Shown one piece after another: positions 28,242 to 38,164 of a stretch of 64,000 bases of DNA (positions are counted from its first letter, which is position 1; every line of letters begins with the position of its first letter). Position numbers and translations under genes: made by a program. This DNA comes from Acinetobacter populi (GTDB taxonomy: Bacteria > Pseudomonadota > Gammaproteobacteria > Pseudomonadales > Moraxellaceae): assembly GCF_002174125.1 (NCBI RefSeq), contig NZ_NEXX01000002.1, positions 310,001 through 374,000 on the forward strand. The letters are read 5' to 3'. The notes beneath the pieces are model-generated. The model saw only the letters and a program-made list of their open reading frames with translations, had not been told where the DNA came from and did no database searches.

Positions 28242-28979
28242 TTATACTTTAAAATCATCACCTAGATAAACTTTGCGCACGGTATCATTGGCAAGGATTT
28301 CATCAGGGGTACCTTCTGCAATCACGCTGCCTTCCGACACAATATAAGCTTTCTCACAAATCGCCAAAGTTTCCCGTACATTATGATCGGTGATTAATAC
28401 ACCAATACCGCGATCTTTTAAGGTACGAATAATATCTTTGATGTCACTGACAGAAATCGGATCGACCCCTGCAAATGGTTCATCGAGCAACATAAACTTA
28501 GGATCGGCAGCCAGCGCACGGGCAATCTCGGCACGACGACGCTCTCCACCGGAGACACTCATCCCCAATGAATCACGGATATGAGTGATTTTAAAATCGG
28601 CAAGTAATTCATCAAGACGTTGTAAGCGCTGTTGCTTATTTAAATCCTTGCGTGTTTCCAGAATCGCCAGAATATTTTCGCCAATGGTCAATTTACGAAA
28701 AATCGAGGCTTCCTGCGGCAAATAACCGATTCCCTTACGCGCACGTTCATGCATGGAAAGATGGGATAGATCCAATTTATCCAGATGAATCGAGCCTTTA
28801 TCCATACGGACCAAACCTACCACCATATAAAAGCTTGTGGTCTTTCCCGCACCATTTGGTCCTAGCAAACCAACAATCTGCCCACTATGAATGGCAAAGG
28901 AGACATCTTTTACCACCCAGCGTTTATTGTAGTTCTTGGCAAGGTGTTCAATACATAGAGTTTGCACATGTTCTGCCAT
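28242..28979 (-). CDS. lptB: LPS export ABC transporter ATPase LptB
   Basis: The 245-residue ATPase powers lipopolysaccharide extraction by LptB2FGC. Walker A is GPNGAGKTT (40-48), the ABC signature is SVSGGERRR, Walker B is [12 protein letters not shown], and the switch histidine lies in LITDHNV. The start codon shares a base with the lptA stop, so translation is coupled. It is the last gene of kdsD-kdsC-lptC-lptA-lptB; lptF and lptG are elsewhere. Confidence 0.96.
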   Translation of the reverse strand: MAEHVQTLCIEHLAKNYNKRWVVKDVSFAIHSGQIVGLLGPNGAGKTTSFYMVVGLVRMDKGSIHLDKLDLSHLSMHERARKGIGYLPQEASIFRKLTIGENILAILETRKDLNKQQRLQRLDELLADFKITHIRDSLGMSVSGGERRRAEIARALAADPKFMLLDEPFAGVDPISVSDIKDIIRTLKDRGIGVLITDHNVRETLAICEKAYIVSEGSVIAEGTPDEILANDTVRKVYLGDDFKV

Positions 28980-29527
28980 TAATTTCTTACCCCTGAAAAA
29001 CTTTGCTGGGCTGATGGTGGAATCACAATCTGGATACGTCCGTTATTACCACCATTGGCCTCGATATCTCCCTTATTCATGCTATACGTCAGGTTTTCAC
29101 CTTTAAAGGTTGCACCATTTTGTGAGAGGAATGCGTTACCAGATAATGTGATAATTCCAGTTTCTGCATTATATTTGATATTGCGACCTTCACCTTTTGC
29201 AATGCCACCTTTAGTGTCCATTTGTTGCTGGAATTTGGCAGGTGAACCCTGTGCAGTAATTAACTGAATTTTATTACTGGAGTTTAAATTTGCCACAATT
29301 GAACTGGCTTGAAATTTTAATGTACCTTGCTGAATCACCACATTTCCAGTATAGGTGGTGATACCGGTTTTTTCGTTAAAGGTTGCTTTGTCGGCTTCTA
29401 GGGTAATCGGTTGATTACGATCACTTGGAATCGCATAGGCAACATTTGCCAGAAGTAAGGCACAGCTTCCTACTGTTAAGAAAGACAAAACCCATTTACT
29501 TACAGCATTAGGGAGAAGATGGTGCAT
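28979..29527 (-). CDS. lptA: LPS transport periplasmic protein LptA
   Basis: The 182-residue protein forms the periplasmic bridge that carries LPS from LptC to LptD. It has a signal peptide (hydrophobic [21 protein letters not shown], cleaved after AYA), then the OstA-like domain beginning [15 protein letters not shown] with the typical TGNVVIQQG repeats. The ATG at 29527 is preferred to the frame start at 29554, because GAGGT lies just upstream and it gives a compact signal peptide. It overlaps the end of lptC by 20 bp. Confidence 0.93.
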   Translation of the reverse strand: MHHLLPNAVSKWVLSFLTVGSCALLLANVAYAIPSDRNQPITLEADKATFNEKTGITTYTGNVVIQQGTLKFQASSIVANLNSSNKIQLITAQGSPAKFQQQMDTKGGIAKGEGRNIKYNAETGIITLSGNAFLSQNGATFKGENLTYSMNKGDIEANGGNNGRIQIVIPPSAQQSFSGVRN

Positions 29528-30065
29528 ACTTACCTCGAAGTGCAAATAATTCATATTGACCAGTGCTTAAATTGGCTTTTAATCCCTGACTAGTAAATTG
29601 TGCTTGGGGACTGGTCACCTGTACTGGACGATCAGTTTCAATGGTATTGTTTTTTGTTAAACCAAGTAAGCGATCTGTTTTAAAGATCACACTTGGATTG
29701 TTATCCGCAGCCAAACGTGAAATGGTCACATTACCGAGCATTTCGATATTGGCATAATCATTGGTGGCAATACTTTTATCCGCATGAAATGTCGCGCTTG
29801 GCAGACCTGCTTCATACAGCATACCCTGTATTTGCTCAATCTCGGCGCGACCTGTTTGCATCCATTGCGTCATATGTTTGGCACTGGCTTTGGCATATAG
29901 TTGCCCGTGTTCATTGGTTTGAACCACCTGAATATTGTCCGCAGTAGAATTTAGGTTCTGACTGCCTGCGGTTTCAAGCTTTTTACTTTTACCACTGTAA
30001 TAGTAAAAGCCACCGACTACGGTCACAATAACCAGTGCAATCGTGTAAAGCAGTCGGGTATCCAT
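29508..30065 (-). CDS. lptC: LPS export protein LptC
   Basis: The 185-residue bitopic inner-membrane protein has one N-terminal helix (about residues 5-22, LLYTIALVIVTVVGGFYYYS) and a periplasmic beta-jellyroll. It hands LPS from LptB2FG to LptA. The fold is weakly conserved, but the segments LYAKASAKHMTQW and VTISRLAADNNPSVIFKT fit the family. Position between kdsC and lptA on the same strand, with overlap into lptA, supports the call. Confidence 0.92.
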   Translation of the reverse strand: MDTRLLYTIALVIVTVVGGFYYYSGKSKKLETAGSQNLNSTADNIQVVQTNEHGQLYAKASAKHMTQWMQTGRAEIEQIQGMLYEAGLPSATFHADKSIATNDYANIEMLGNVTISRLAADNNPSVIFKTDRLLGLTKNNTIETDRPVQVTSPQAQFTSQGLKANLSTGQYELFALRGKYAPSSP

Positions 30066-30094
30066 CTATAAGCACTCGCAGAATCTATCAATCA

Positions 30095-30634
30095 TTAATG
30101 TGGGGCGGCAAGGAATTTATCAAGCACCTGATCGTAAACATTTTTTGCATGTAACAACATGTCACATACTTCACGTACAGCACCACGTCCACCATATGCC
30201 TGTGTCACCAAATCGGCACGGCGGCGTACTTCAACATGGCCATTCGGTACAGTAACTTTCATCCCAGCTATGGCAAATGCCGATAAATCCGGCCAGTCAT
30301 CACCCATATAAAGACAATCTTCCGCGAGCAATCCAAGCTGCGCACAGGCTTCACGCAAGGCTAGACCTTTATCTTCACGGCCCTGAAAAACCAAATCCAC
30401 ACCTAAATCCGTCATGCGTTTTTCAACAATCTGACTTTTGCGTCCGGTAATAATAATGACCTTCATGCCAATTTGCTGGACTAGCTTCATGCCTAAACCG
30501 TCACGAATATCAAAAGATTTGATTTCATCACCATGATTGGTCAAGGTCACAAAACCATCACTTAAAATGCCATCTACATCCAGAACCAAAGCCTGCATAT
30601 GACGAGCTTTTTCCAATAAAAGATAAGATGACAT
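30095..30634 (-). CDS. kdsC: 3-deoxy-D-manno-octulosonate 8-phosphate phosphatase KdsC
   Basis: The 179-residue HAD-family phosphatase removes phosphate from KDO-8-P in lipopolysaccharide core synthesis. The nucleophile and acid/base are D19 and D21 in LVLDVDGILSDG. Other HAD motifs are VIIITGRKS and MGDDWPDL. It lacks a cap domain and is expected to form a tetramer. The gene starts 2 bp after the kdsD stop. Confidence 0.96.
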   Translation of the reverse strand: MSSYLLLEKARHMQALVLDVDGILSDGFVTLTNHGDEIKSFDIRDGLGMKLVQQIGMKVIIITGRKSQIVEKRMTDLGVDLVFQGREDKGLALREACAQLGLLAEDCLYMGDDWPDLSAFAIAGMKVTVPNGHVEVRRRADLVTQAYGGRGAVREVCDMLLHAKNVYDQVLDKFLAAPH

Positions 30635-30636
30635 CG

Positions 30637-31620
30637 TTATACTCCCGCACTAATTAAGTCATGCATACTGATCACACCAATGACTTTATTTTCATCATCA
30701 ACCACCACAAATTGATTGATTTTTTTATCACGCAGCGATTGTAAAGCTTCGACTGCCCGCATTCCAGCTTTTATTGTAGAAGGATTTTTGGTCATCACTG
30801 CCGAAACAGGCGTATGTACATTAAATTGTTGTTCCTTGTCCAGCAGTCGACGTAAATCGCCATCGGTGAAGATACCCAATAAGGTATTTTCATGATCTAC
30901 CACCGTGGTCATGCCTAGACGCTTATCCGTAATTTCATATAACACTTCATTTAATGGTGTATCAGGAAAGACTTTCGGTAATTCTTCTGCCTGATGCATT
31001 ATGTGCTCTACATGCAATAATAGGCGTTTACCTAATGCGCCTGCCGGATGAGAACGGGCAAAATCATCTGCGGTAAAACCTCTTGCTTCCAGTAATGCGA
31101 TCGCCAGTGCATCACCCAAAGCCAATGTTGCGGTGGTACTTGAAGTCGGAGCAAGCCCCAATGGACAGGCTTCCTGTAAATGTCCCAATGTTAATGCAAC
31201 ATCCGCATTTTTTGGCATTGGTCCGGAATCATCGGCACTCATGGTAATCAGTGGGACACCCAAATGCTTGACCAATGGCATCAACATCATGATTTCATCA
31301 CTTTTACCCGAATTTGAAATCGCAATGAGGACATCGCCTCGAACCAGCATACCCAAATCGCCATGCCCTGCTTCACCTGGATGCATAAAAAAGGAAGGTG
31401 TGCCCGTGGAGGCAAATGTAGCAGCAATTTTACGCCCAATATGTCCTGATTTTCCCATACCTGTTACCACAACACGACCTTTGCATTGCAGTATAATTTC
31501 ACATGCCTGACTAAATCGATCATCAATTTGTGTGGAAAGGATTTTTAGAGCATTTTGTTCAATGAGCAAAGTTTCCAATGCACTTTCAATGAAATTGACA
31601 GGTTGCTTTTCGGTTGGCAT
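30637..31620 (-). CDS. kdsD: D-arabinose 5-phosphate isomerase KdsD
   Basis: The 327-residue enzyme interconverts ribulose 5-phosphate and arabinose 5-phosphate, the first KDO precursor. An N-terminal SIS domain (VVVTGMGKSGHIGRKIAAT, STGTPSFFMHPGEAGHGDLG) is followed by two CBS domains (about 205-327). The ATG at 31620 is used; the open frame begins two codons earlier at a TTG. It is the first gene of the kdsD-kdsC-lptCAB operon and is divergent from cysS. Confidence 0.95.
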   Translation of the reverse strand: MPTEKQPVNFIESALETLLIEQNALKILSTQIDDRFSQACEIILQCKGRVVVTGMGKSGHIGRKIAATFASTGTPSFFMHPGEAGHGDLGMLVRGDVLIAISNSGKSDEIMMLMPLVKHLGVPLITMSADDSGPMPKNADVALTLGHLQEACPLGLAPTSSTTATLALGDALAIALLEARGFTADDFARSHPAGALGKRLLLHVEHIMHQAEELPKVFPDTPLNEVLYEITDKRLGMTTVVDHENTLLGIFTDGDLRRLLDKEQQFNVHTPVSAVMTKNPSTIKAGMRAVEALQSLRDKKINQFVVVDDENKVIGVISMHDLISAGV

Positions 31621-31868
31621 GGTCAAACTTTTAATCCTTAAATAACGATAAGACTTCTAGATAGCTGGCATTCAACGAAATATCATGCAGTCGATATAAA
31701 GTTGTAAAATGCCAACATACCATCATCATTTTATTTCGCAAATTGTAGCATAAGCCCGTATATAAATATGACTGAACTGTATTTGTATGATAAAAATCAT
31801 ACAAATGGTTGTGTAATTTGATTTATCAGTTATGATTTCCATTTCTTTATATACGCTATCTATTCGCA

Positions 31869-33311
31869 ATGCATTCATTTGTCCTTTACAATTCTGAAAA
31901 ACGTCAAAAAGTTGAATTCCAGCCTTTAAAAGCAGGCCATATCGATCTATATGTCTGCGGGATGACGGTTTACGATTATTGTCACATAGGTCATGCCCGT
32001 GTGATGGTGGCATTTGATTACATTATTCGCTTTCTACGTAGTCAGGGCTGGCATGTCAAATATGTGCGGAATATCACCGACATTGATGACAAAATCATCA
32101 ATCGCGCCAATGAAAACCACGAAACCATTCAACAGCTTACTGATCGTTTTATCACAGCAATGAATGAAGACGCACATGCGCTGGGTTGTCTTGATCCCGA
32201 TGAAGCACCGCGTGCCACAGACTATATCCCGCAAATGCAGCATATGATTGATGAATTGATCCAGCATGGTATCGCCTACCCTGCACCAAATGGTGATGTT
32301 TATTATGAAGTAGAAAAATTTAAAGATTATGGCCGTCTATCGGGGCGTCATCTGGAAGATATGCAAGCCGGTGCAAGTGAACGTGTTGATGTAGAAGTTG
32401 AGAAAAAACACCCGTTTGATTTTGTGCTCTGGAAAGCTGCCAAACCCTCCGAACCCTCATGGCAATCCCCTTGGGGCAATGGTCGTCCGGGCTGGCATAT
32501 TGAATGTTCTGCGATGTCTACCTGCTGCCTTGGCAATCATTTTGATATTCATGGCGGTGGTGGAGATTTGATCTTCCCTCATCATGAAAATGAAATTGCA
32601 CAAAGTGAAGGTGCAACTGGTGAAAAATATGTTAACTACTGGATGCATGTAGGCTTCGTCAATGTTGATGGTGAGAAAATGTCTAAATCTTTAGGCAACT
32701 TTTTTACCATTCGTGATGTGATGCAAAAGTTTCATCCAGAAGTGATTCGTTTCTTTATCATGGCATCACATTATCGCAGTCCTATTAACTTTTCGGATCA
32801 TGCCTTAAAAGAAGCCAAAAATGCCCTGACCCGCTTTTATCAAACAGCGAAAGGCATCCAAAATAGTGATGAAGTCAAACAGATTCTGGTTTCGATCAAA
32901 GAAGATGCCATCAAACAAAGCGATGCCTATCAAAATTTTGTTAAGGCCATGTCTGATGATTTTAATACACCCGAAGCCTTATCAACTCTATTTGAATTGA
33001 GTCGCGAAGTAAATCGTGCTTTAAAAGCCAATGAATGGCAAACTGCGGCACAAGCATATGCAGTACTGCAAAAGCTAAGCAATATTTTGGGCATTGTGCA
33101 ACATGATGTGGAGGAATTCCTGAAATCTGATGTTGGACAACAGGCACTTGAACTCTCTGAAGCTGAGATTGAAGCACAGATTCAGGCACGAGCCGATGCC
33201 AAAAAAGCCAAAGATTTTGCCCAAGCCGATGCAATTCGTCAGGCATTACTCGATAAAAATGTGGTTTTAGAAGACAGTCGACAAGGAACCACATGGCGAC
33301 GTGCTGATTAA
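31869..33311 (+). CDS. cysS: Cysteinyl-tRNA synthetase
   Basis: The 480-residue class I aminoacyl-tRNA synthetase charges tRNA-Cys. Zinc ligand C30 lies in [11 protein letters not shown], the HIGH motif is at 39-42, and the KMSKS loop is [12 protein letters not shown]. The other zinc ligands lie in [11 protein letters not shown] and [10 protein letters not shown]. Length is typical. It is the last core gene before the tRNA-Gly locus that holds the island. Confidence 0.97.
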   Translation: MHSFVLYNSEKRQKVEFQPLKAGHIDLYVCGMTVYDYCHIGHARVMVAFDYIIRFLRSQGWHVKYVRNITDIDDKIINRANENHETIQQLTDRFITAMNEDAHALGCLDPDEAPRATDYIPQMQHMIDELIQHGIAYPAPNGDVYYEVEKFKDYGRLSGRHLEDMQAGASERVDVEVEKKHPFDFVLWKAAKPSEPSWQSPWGNGRPGWHIECSAMSTCCLGNHFDIHGGGGDLIFPHHENEIAQSEGATGEKYVNYWMHVGFVNVDGEKMSKSLGNFFTIRDVMQKFHPEVIRFFIMASHYRSPINFSDHALKEAKNALTRFYQTAKGIQNSDEVKQILVSIKEDAIKQSDAYQNFVKAMSDDFNTPEALSTLFELSREVNRALKANEWQTAAQAYAVLQKLSNILGIVQHDVEEFLKSDVGQQALELSEAEIEAQIQARADAKKAKDFAQADAIRQALLDKNVVLEDSRQGTTWRRAD

Positions 33312-33345
33312 TTCGACAACCGATTGATCACTGTGTAAAAATATA

Positions 33346-33373
33346 TTGACGCTTGAACAGAGTTAATTATAAT
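33346..33373 (+). promoter_or_regulatory. Strong sigma-70 promoter of tRNA-Gly
   Basis: TTGACG (33346-33351) and a perfect TATAAT (33368-33373) are separated by 16 bp and lie 12 bp before the tRNA. Confidence 0.85.
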
Positions 33374-33385
33374 ACGCAGCACAAA

Positions 33386-33467
<82 letters not shown>

Positions 33468-33484
33468 ACTCTTTAAAATCAATA

Positions 33485-33522
33485 AGCTGAAAGGTTTTAA
33501 TAATCTTTTGGCTTTTTTTTTA
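33485..33522 (+). terminator. Terminator after tRNA-Gly supplied by the element
   Basis: AGCTGAAAGGTT (33485-33496) pairs with AATCTTTTGGCT (33502-33513, several G-U) around TTTAAT and runs into nine T residues. It lies inside the element, replacing the original terminator now found beyond attR at 47631-47661. Confidence 0.75.
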
Positions 33523-33675
33523 TTGTCGATAGGTCAGCTTTGATTACTCAAAATAATCAAATTTCGCATTAAAAAACGCTTTATATTTCCGCGCGACACC
33601 AAAAAAGTTAAGGTCTTTTGTACTTTTTCAAATTTTGGTGCCGTTGTGACACCATGAAATTTGGAGTGTATTTAC

Positions 33676-34689
33676 ATGCAAAAACCTGTCAAGCGCGGCA
33701 ATGCCTGGCGTATTACTGTCCGCTACAATGGCCAACGCCATACAGCCACTCGTGATACCGCACAAGAATGTGAGCAATGGGCCGCAAAAAAACTTCTTGA
33801 ATTACAATCTTCTCCTCAATCTGAGGAAAAGCCAAAGATCCACATATCTTTCCATTCATTACTTGACCAATACTATAATGAAGTTGGTAAGACAATGAAA
33901 AGTGCAAAGTTTATTGCACAGCAATTAAAATCCTTGAGAAAAACATGGGGGCCAATTGCTGATGATTCTATCCATGATCTAACACCAGTCAAAGTAAAAC
34001 AATGGCGTGATAAGCGTCTTAAGACTGTAAAGCCTGGTACCGTTATTCGCCAGATGGGATTGTATAGTTCTGTATTCGATCATGCACGAAAAGAATTATT
34101 TCTAACCAAAGAAAATCCATTCAAAGAAATTTCCAAACCACCCGCCCCGCCAGCAAGAAATCAACGTATTTCAACAGAAGATGAGCTGAAAATTTTAAAA
34201 GGTTTAGACTATGAATGGGGTAAAATTCCTACACAACCTAGGCATTATGTAGCATGGGCTTTTCTTTTCGCACTTGAAACAGCAATGCGTAAATCTGAAA
34301 TTTTAAGTATCCATAATGAGCATATCTTTGCTGACTTTGTAAAACTCAAAGAAACGAAAAACGGCACATCAAGAGATGTACCGCTTACCGCACGCGCTAA
34401 AGAGCTTATTGCCTTACTGCCGAGTGATGTGAGCGATACTCGAATGGTGCCTCATAGTTATAACTCATTTAGATTATTGTGGGAACGCAATTTAAGGCGA
34501 GTAGGTTTAGCTAGGACAATTCACTTTCATGATACAAGGCATGAGGCAATCACTCGCTTTGTTCATCAATATAAATTGCCCGTTGAAATTCTGGCTAAAA
34601 TCACAGGCCATAAAACGATTAGCATTTTAGTAAATACTTACTACAACCCGACTGCATCCGAAATTGCTAAGATGCTTGAAGTGGCATAA
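33676..34689 (+). CDS. int: Tyrosine-type phage integrase
   Basis: The 337-residue site-specific recombinase inserts and excises the element at tRNA-Gly. An N-terminal arm-binding part and SAM-like core-binding domain (about 55-150) precede the catalytic domain. Catalytic residues visible are R205 (AMRKSEIL), H285 and R288 (HFHDTRHEA), H312 (TGHKTISIL) and a nucleophilic tyrosine, Y322 or Y323, in TYYNPT. The ATG at 33676 with TTGGAG upstream is taken; the open frame starts at that TTG (33661). It appears complete. Confidence 0.93.
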   Translation: MQKPVKRGNAWRITVRYNGQRHTATRDTAQECEQWAAKKLLELQSSPQSEEKPKIHISFHSLLDQYYNEVGKTMKSAKFIAQQLKSLRKTWGPIADDSIHDLTPVKVKQWRDKRLKTVKPGTVIRQMGLYSSVFDHARKELFLTKENPFKEISKPPAPPARNQRISTEDELKILKGLDYEWGKIPTQPRHYVAWAFLFALETAMRKSEILSIHNEHIFADFVKLKETKNGTSRDVPLTARAKELIALLPSDVSDTRMVPHSYNSFRLLWERNLRRVGLARTIHFHDTRHEAITRFVHQYKLPVEILAKITGHKTISILVNTYYNPTASEIAKMLEVA

Positions 34690-34712
34690 AAAAGCGAAGC
34701 CTAAGCCTCGCT
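34688..34712 (-). terminator. Minus-strand terminator of the lysis genes, overlapping the lysin stop
   Basis: On the minus strand AGCGAGGC pairs with GCTTCGCT around TTAG and continues into T6. It lies between the convergent integrase and lysin genes. Confidence 0.75.
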
Positions 34713-35462
34713 CACTTTGGTAGCAGTCACATTATTTAAGATCGGCAGATTATATCGACTATCTGCCGGACGTGATGTTTTGCCGTACCACCTAAATTCT
34801 TGAAAGTCGGATTGATTGTACAGTGCATAGCTAACCATATTGTTTTGATTACCGCCAATACACACCAGTTTACCATCTTTGGTTTTACCGGTAACAAAAC
34901 AAACATGTCCACCACCGCTGCGGGTTTTAATTGCCACACAACCATATGCCGGTTTAAGTAGCTTTGCTCCACCTTCTGCGTATGCTAATGCGCGGTACCA
35001 GTGTTTAGGGTACGCAACCCCGGCTTGTTTCAGGCACCAAGCAACAAATACACCGCACCATGGCGTTTCGTCTTCAGACCACCATGCACCAAGCGATATC
35101 AACCAAGACAGAATTGTTGGATTATGTGCGGTTTTACTTGTATTTTCTTTTAATCCAATATGTTTTTTGGCTTCGACCATCCAAGCCAGATCATTACTTG
35201 ACACAGGCGCACTTACAAGCGGCTGAATTGTAGCAAACTGATTTAGATCCGGAGCGTGCAATTCCGGCTGATATACTTTTTTACCCGCTGCGCCAGCTAT
35301 AAAAACCAAAATCGCTGATGCAATCGATTCATAGCCGCTTGGCAATAATTTTGCATCAAGTGTAAATTGCAGCACCAGTACAAAAATTGAAATAAATAGT
35401 GTTGCTATGGCTGACCATTGAGTTGACTTAAATTTCCAGATGCTTTCGTTGATAAGGTTCAT
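34701..35462 (-). CDS. Phage endolysin, TIGR02594/CHAP-like, with N-terminal membrane segments
   Basis: The 253-residue protein starts with one or two hydrophobic segments (about 18-35 and 45-60). The C-terminal NlpC/P60-CHAP-like peptidase domain has the catalytic cysteine in DETPWCGVFVAWCL and the histidine in SGGGHVCFVTGK. This architecture belongs to the TIGR02594 family of phage muramyl peptide hydrolases. It presumably cleaves peptidoglycan peptides during lysis, with the membrane part acting as anchor or signal. It overlaps the holin gene by 4 bp (ATGA type), a lysis cassette layout. Confidence 0.85.
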   Translation of the reverse strand: MNLINESIWKFKSTQWSAIATLFISIFVLVLQFTLDAKLLPSGYESIASAILVFIAGAAGKKVYQPELHAPDLNQFATIQPLVSAPVSSNDLAWMVEAKKHIGLKENTSKTAHNPTILSWLISLGAWWSEDETPWCGVFVAWCLKQAGVAYPKHWYRALAYAEGGAKLLKPAYGCVAIKTRSGGGHVCFVTGKTKDGKLVCIGGNQNNMVSYALYNQSDFQEFRWYGKTSRPADSRYNLPILNNVTATKVSEA

Positions 35463-35770
35463 TGCTTATCATCTCCCAAGTCTTTATTGATACGTGCATC
35501 AACCCATAGGCTCCCTTTAAATCCGATCAGGCCGCCAAGAAAGATTGATATTTCAGAAGAGAGTTTTAAGTATTGAAGTGTGCTTGAGACCGCAAGTGTA
35601 AGACATCCACAGATCAATGCTTCCACCCAATCCAGTTTACCTTTGCGCTTAATCGATTTGAGCGCAGATGTAATAATCGAGAGAAGTAAAGCCATAATCG
35701 TCACTCCGTATATGGTTAACGTATCAACCAAAAACTTATATACGCTAACCAAAAAATCCCAGACACTCAT
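35459..35770 (-). CDS. Phage holin-like small membrane protein
   Basis: The 103-residue protein has about three hydrophobic segments (near 17-37, 50-65 and 75-90), a charged middle (KSIKRKGKLDW) and a charged C terminus (NKDLGDDKQ), as in phage holins. Holins permeabilise the inner membrane and time lysis. It is directly upstream of and overlapping the endolysin gene, with GGGGTA in front of the ATG. The exact holin family is not certain. Confidence 0.8.
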   Translation of the reverse strand: MSVWDFLVSVYKFLVDTLTIYGVTIMALLLSIITSALKSIKRKGKLDWVEALICGCLTLAVSSTLQYLKLSSEISIFLGGLIGFKGSLWVDARINKDLGDDKQ

Positions 35771-35782
35771 CTTTACCCCAAT

Positions 35783-35806
35783 AAAAAAACCCCGCTTAGC
35801 GGAGTT
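35783..35806 (-). terminator. Minus-strand terminator between tail-spike and lysis genes
   Basis: On the minus strand AACTCCGC pairs with GCGGGGTT around TAA and is followed by T7. Confidence 0.8.
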
Positions 35807-35928
35807 TAAATCTGGATTTTAAAAATACGGGTTTTCCTGTTGACACTAAAATTTTTGGCAATAAAAAAGCCCTAAGCTATTTAAACTTAAGACTTGTGGT
35901 GGTTGGTTGTGCAATTATGCTTGTCAAA

Positions 35929-36261
35929 TTAAATCGTTATAGCACCTGCAGCTCGAAGTATGAATTTATCTGTTGCACCCCAGCCTGTCGGAAATCTTAT
36001 AACCACTCGAATTGTATCGACTTGTGCATATACACCAAGATCCGTATTTAAGATTTGTGCTGCACGACCATATTGATTCAGCGGAAATACATTTGCAGCA
36101 GCATTGTAAAAATTAGCATCGCCAAGCGACGTATTTGAACCGAACCCAAGTTTCGAGTTATATGCAATAAACGACATAGTCCAATCTATTTTTGATGTGC
36201 TAACACCTTCTGTCCAAGCACAAGGGATTAGCGCAAAAAAATCTTTGATACGGTTCTCCAC
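35929..36261 (-). pseudogene. Frameshifted C-terminal part of the tail-spike gene
   Basis: This 110-codon frame overlaps the end of the upstream tail-spike frame. Its sequence from FFALIPCAWTEGVSTSKIDW to the end RFPTGWGATDKFILRAAGAI looks like the natural C-terminal receptor or trimerisation region. The two frames meet at a T7 run (36235-36241). Deleting one T joins them into a 712-residue protein. The GTG start of this frame has no good ribosome site, so it is a displaced C terminus rather than an independent gene. Confidence 0.7.
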
Positions 36262-38068
36262 CTGACCACGTTATTGCTCTTGTTCGCACAAAGTCTGTGT
36301 CGTTACGTTCACTTGTAGATAGCAGTGTTGATTCAGATGTAACATACTCAACATGATTCGGTCTTAGCGTTGCACCAAAGCATGTGCCAAGATGAAAATA
36401 TTCACCTTTATTCCACACGTAAGACCCACCAAAACCAGTGATATGGCCGTTCCACGACCTGTTCCATAAAGCATGCATATTATTCTGCATGATGCAAAAA
36501 TTAAAGCTCATGCGCTCGCCGTTATCCTCTCCATCAATTAACCATGTCGCATAATAATTCTCAGACCACTTGCAATTGTCGAATTCACAGCCCCATGAAT
36601 AGTTGCCGTTGCAGAAGCCAATTCCGAACCGAATCCATGATGTGTCTTTATAGTGCACTTGTGCTTGGCGCAATGTGCTTTCATTGCTGTATGCTGCATA
36701 ACCAATAATTTTGGTATCTGCTTGTGTCACCTGCGGCATATCATTCGCATATGATGTTGCGAGGTAAAAAGACACCTCGTTTAAATCAACGCGATCTCGA
36801 TAACATGCTACAGAATCATTATTACTAAGACCGAAACCAACTCCAGCAAGACATACTTTTAGCTTTGTACCATCTAGCGCTGTTGCTGTTGGGTGTTCGT
36901 CATAATTACCATTGGCATCAAACGCCCACTCACTTGATTTACCAATAATTTTCAAAAATGTAATATTAATTTTAATGGTTTTATTACAACGTAATTTAGG
37001 TGGCGGAATAATCGCAACACGACGGGCAAGCGATTTAACTGCTGCACTACGATTTGTCGCCAGAGTTAAGCATGTGTTAATCACATTTTGTACTTTATCT
37101 GATTGATCGTAGTCATATGTGCTAAATACACCACCCCATTCCATCGGCACTTCACGCACTATGCTTCCGTCTGAGTTACAGCGCGTCCAGATGTTTGAGC
37201 CGTTTTTAATATTAATTACTGCATCATCAGCAAAAACAGTAGATGACATCTCAGCTGCATACCGAAAATGACCACCCCCTACAACCGAACCTTCAGAATA
37301 CTCAACTACAAATACAATTTCATTGGTGTATTGCGGCTTTGTTAAACGCAACTCTGCAATTGTCGCAATACATCGAATCCTGTCGCGATCAAAAAACCAG
37401 TTTCCTTGTGTGTATTTAAAGTTACCTTCTCTTTTTACATAAACAGTCCGCCCTTCCCAAACTTCCAAATTAGCAAGATCGGCAATTGATTCTACTGTCG
37501 TGACTGTTTTTTCATTAAATAACTTTTGTGTGGGTAAGTCATCAATGCTGGTTCCAACAAATACGCTTGGCAAACCAATGACAGGCCGGCCAAAAATAGC
37601 GGAAGCGATACCATCGATATATGCTTTAAGATCGGCTTCTCGTTGTTTTGCTAAATTATCATAATTAATATCGGCTAAGATACGAGATAAAGTTTCTTGA
37701 TCGAGATTTGAATACCATTCTTGTAATATCGCTGTGATCTTATCAAGCGCACGCTCAAGCGCGTCAGGATAGAAATTATTATAATTGGTAATATCAAGTA
37801 ATTGATCTACAGCGGTGCTACCCATAATGTAAAAAAATTGGGTAATATCAGGTGGGCTAATAAATGTGATGTATCCACCTTCCTCATCATTGTTTAAAGT
37901 TACGGTGTATTTCGTAGGATCAATCTCTTCAAATTCGGATCCATTTTTAACTCGTACAGTTATACCTGTGGAATCTTCTTGCTGAAACACATTGAAAGTA
38001 AAGTCAAAACGTACTTGTACACCGTCACCCACATACAACGGGCTAAGTCGATCCGAAACAGGAACGGT
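36200..38068 (-). CDS. Phage tail-spike protein, frameshifted near the C terminus
   Basis: The 622-residue product starts MTVPVSDRLSPLYVGDGVQV, the N-terminal head-binding adaptor of podovirus-type tail spikes. A coiled linker (about 120-175) leads to a beta-helix-like receptor-binding or depolymerase body. The ATG at 38068 has GGTGGA upstream and is preferred to the frame start at 38143. After FF at the T7 run the frame goes into CANPLCLDRRC and stops; the continuation lies in the next frame (35929-36234). Such spikes usually recognise or cut capsular polysaccharide. The product is probably unstable unless the frame is restored. Confidence 0.75.
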   Translation of the reverse strand, partial: TVPVSDRLSPLYVGDGVQVRFDFTFNVFQQEDSTGITVRVKNGSEFEEIDPTKYTVTLNNDEEGGYITFISPPDITQFFYIMGSTAVDQLLDITNYNNFYPDALERALDKITAILQEWYSNLDQETLSRILADINYDNLAKQREADLKAYIDGIASAIFGRPVIGLPSVFVGTSIDDLPTQKLFNEKTVTTVESIADLANLEVWEGRTVYVKREGNFKYTQGNWFFDRDRIRCIATIAELRLTKPQYTNEIVFVVEYSEGSVVGGGHFRYAAEMSSTVFADDAVINIKNGSNIWTRCNSDGSIVREVPMEWGGVFSTYDYDQSDKVQNVINTCLTLATNRSAAVKSLARRVAIIPPPKLRCNKTIKINITFLKIIGKSSEWAFDANGNYDEHPTATALDGTKLKVCLAGVGFGLSNNDSVACYRDRVDLNEVSFYLATSYANDMPQVTQADTKIIGYAAYSNESTLRQAQVHYKDTSWIRFGIGFCNGNYSWGCEFDNCKWSENYYATWLIDGEDNGERMSFNFCIMQNNMHALWNRSWNGHITGFGGSYVWNKGEYFHLGTCFGATLRPNHVEYVTSESTLLSTSERNDTDFVRTRAITWSGGEPYQRFFCANPLCLDRRC

Positions 38069-38164
38069 CATAAATTCCACCAATAAAAAGGCTATATCTC
38101 TATAGCCAATTTTAAAGATGGACGTTTTGATTGATAGGGGCACAAAGCCTGCACTGTCAACAGG

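Noticed and set aside
28195..28255. Three imperfect copies of CTTATACTTTAAA between the EamA gene and lptB
   Set aside because: Short A/T-rich repeats of about 14 bases without spacing or structure that would suggest CRISPR or an operator array.
36235..36241. Programmed ribosomal frameshift in the tail-spike gene as the preferred explanation
   Set aside because: The T7 run alone is not enough; no downstream stimulatory structure was identified, and a simple indel or sequencing error is more likely.
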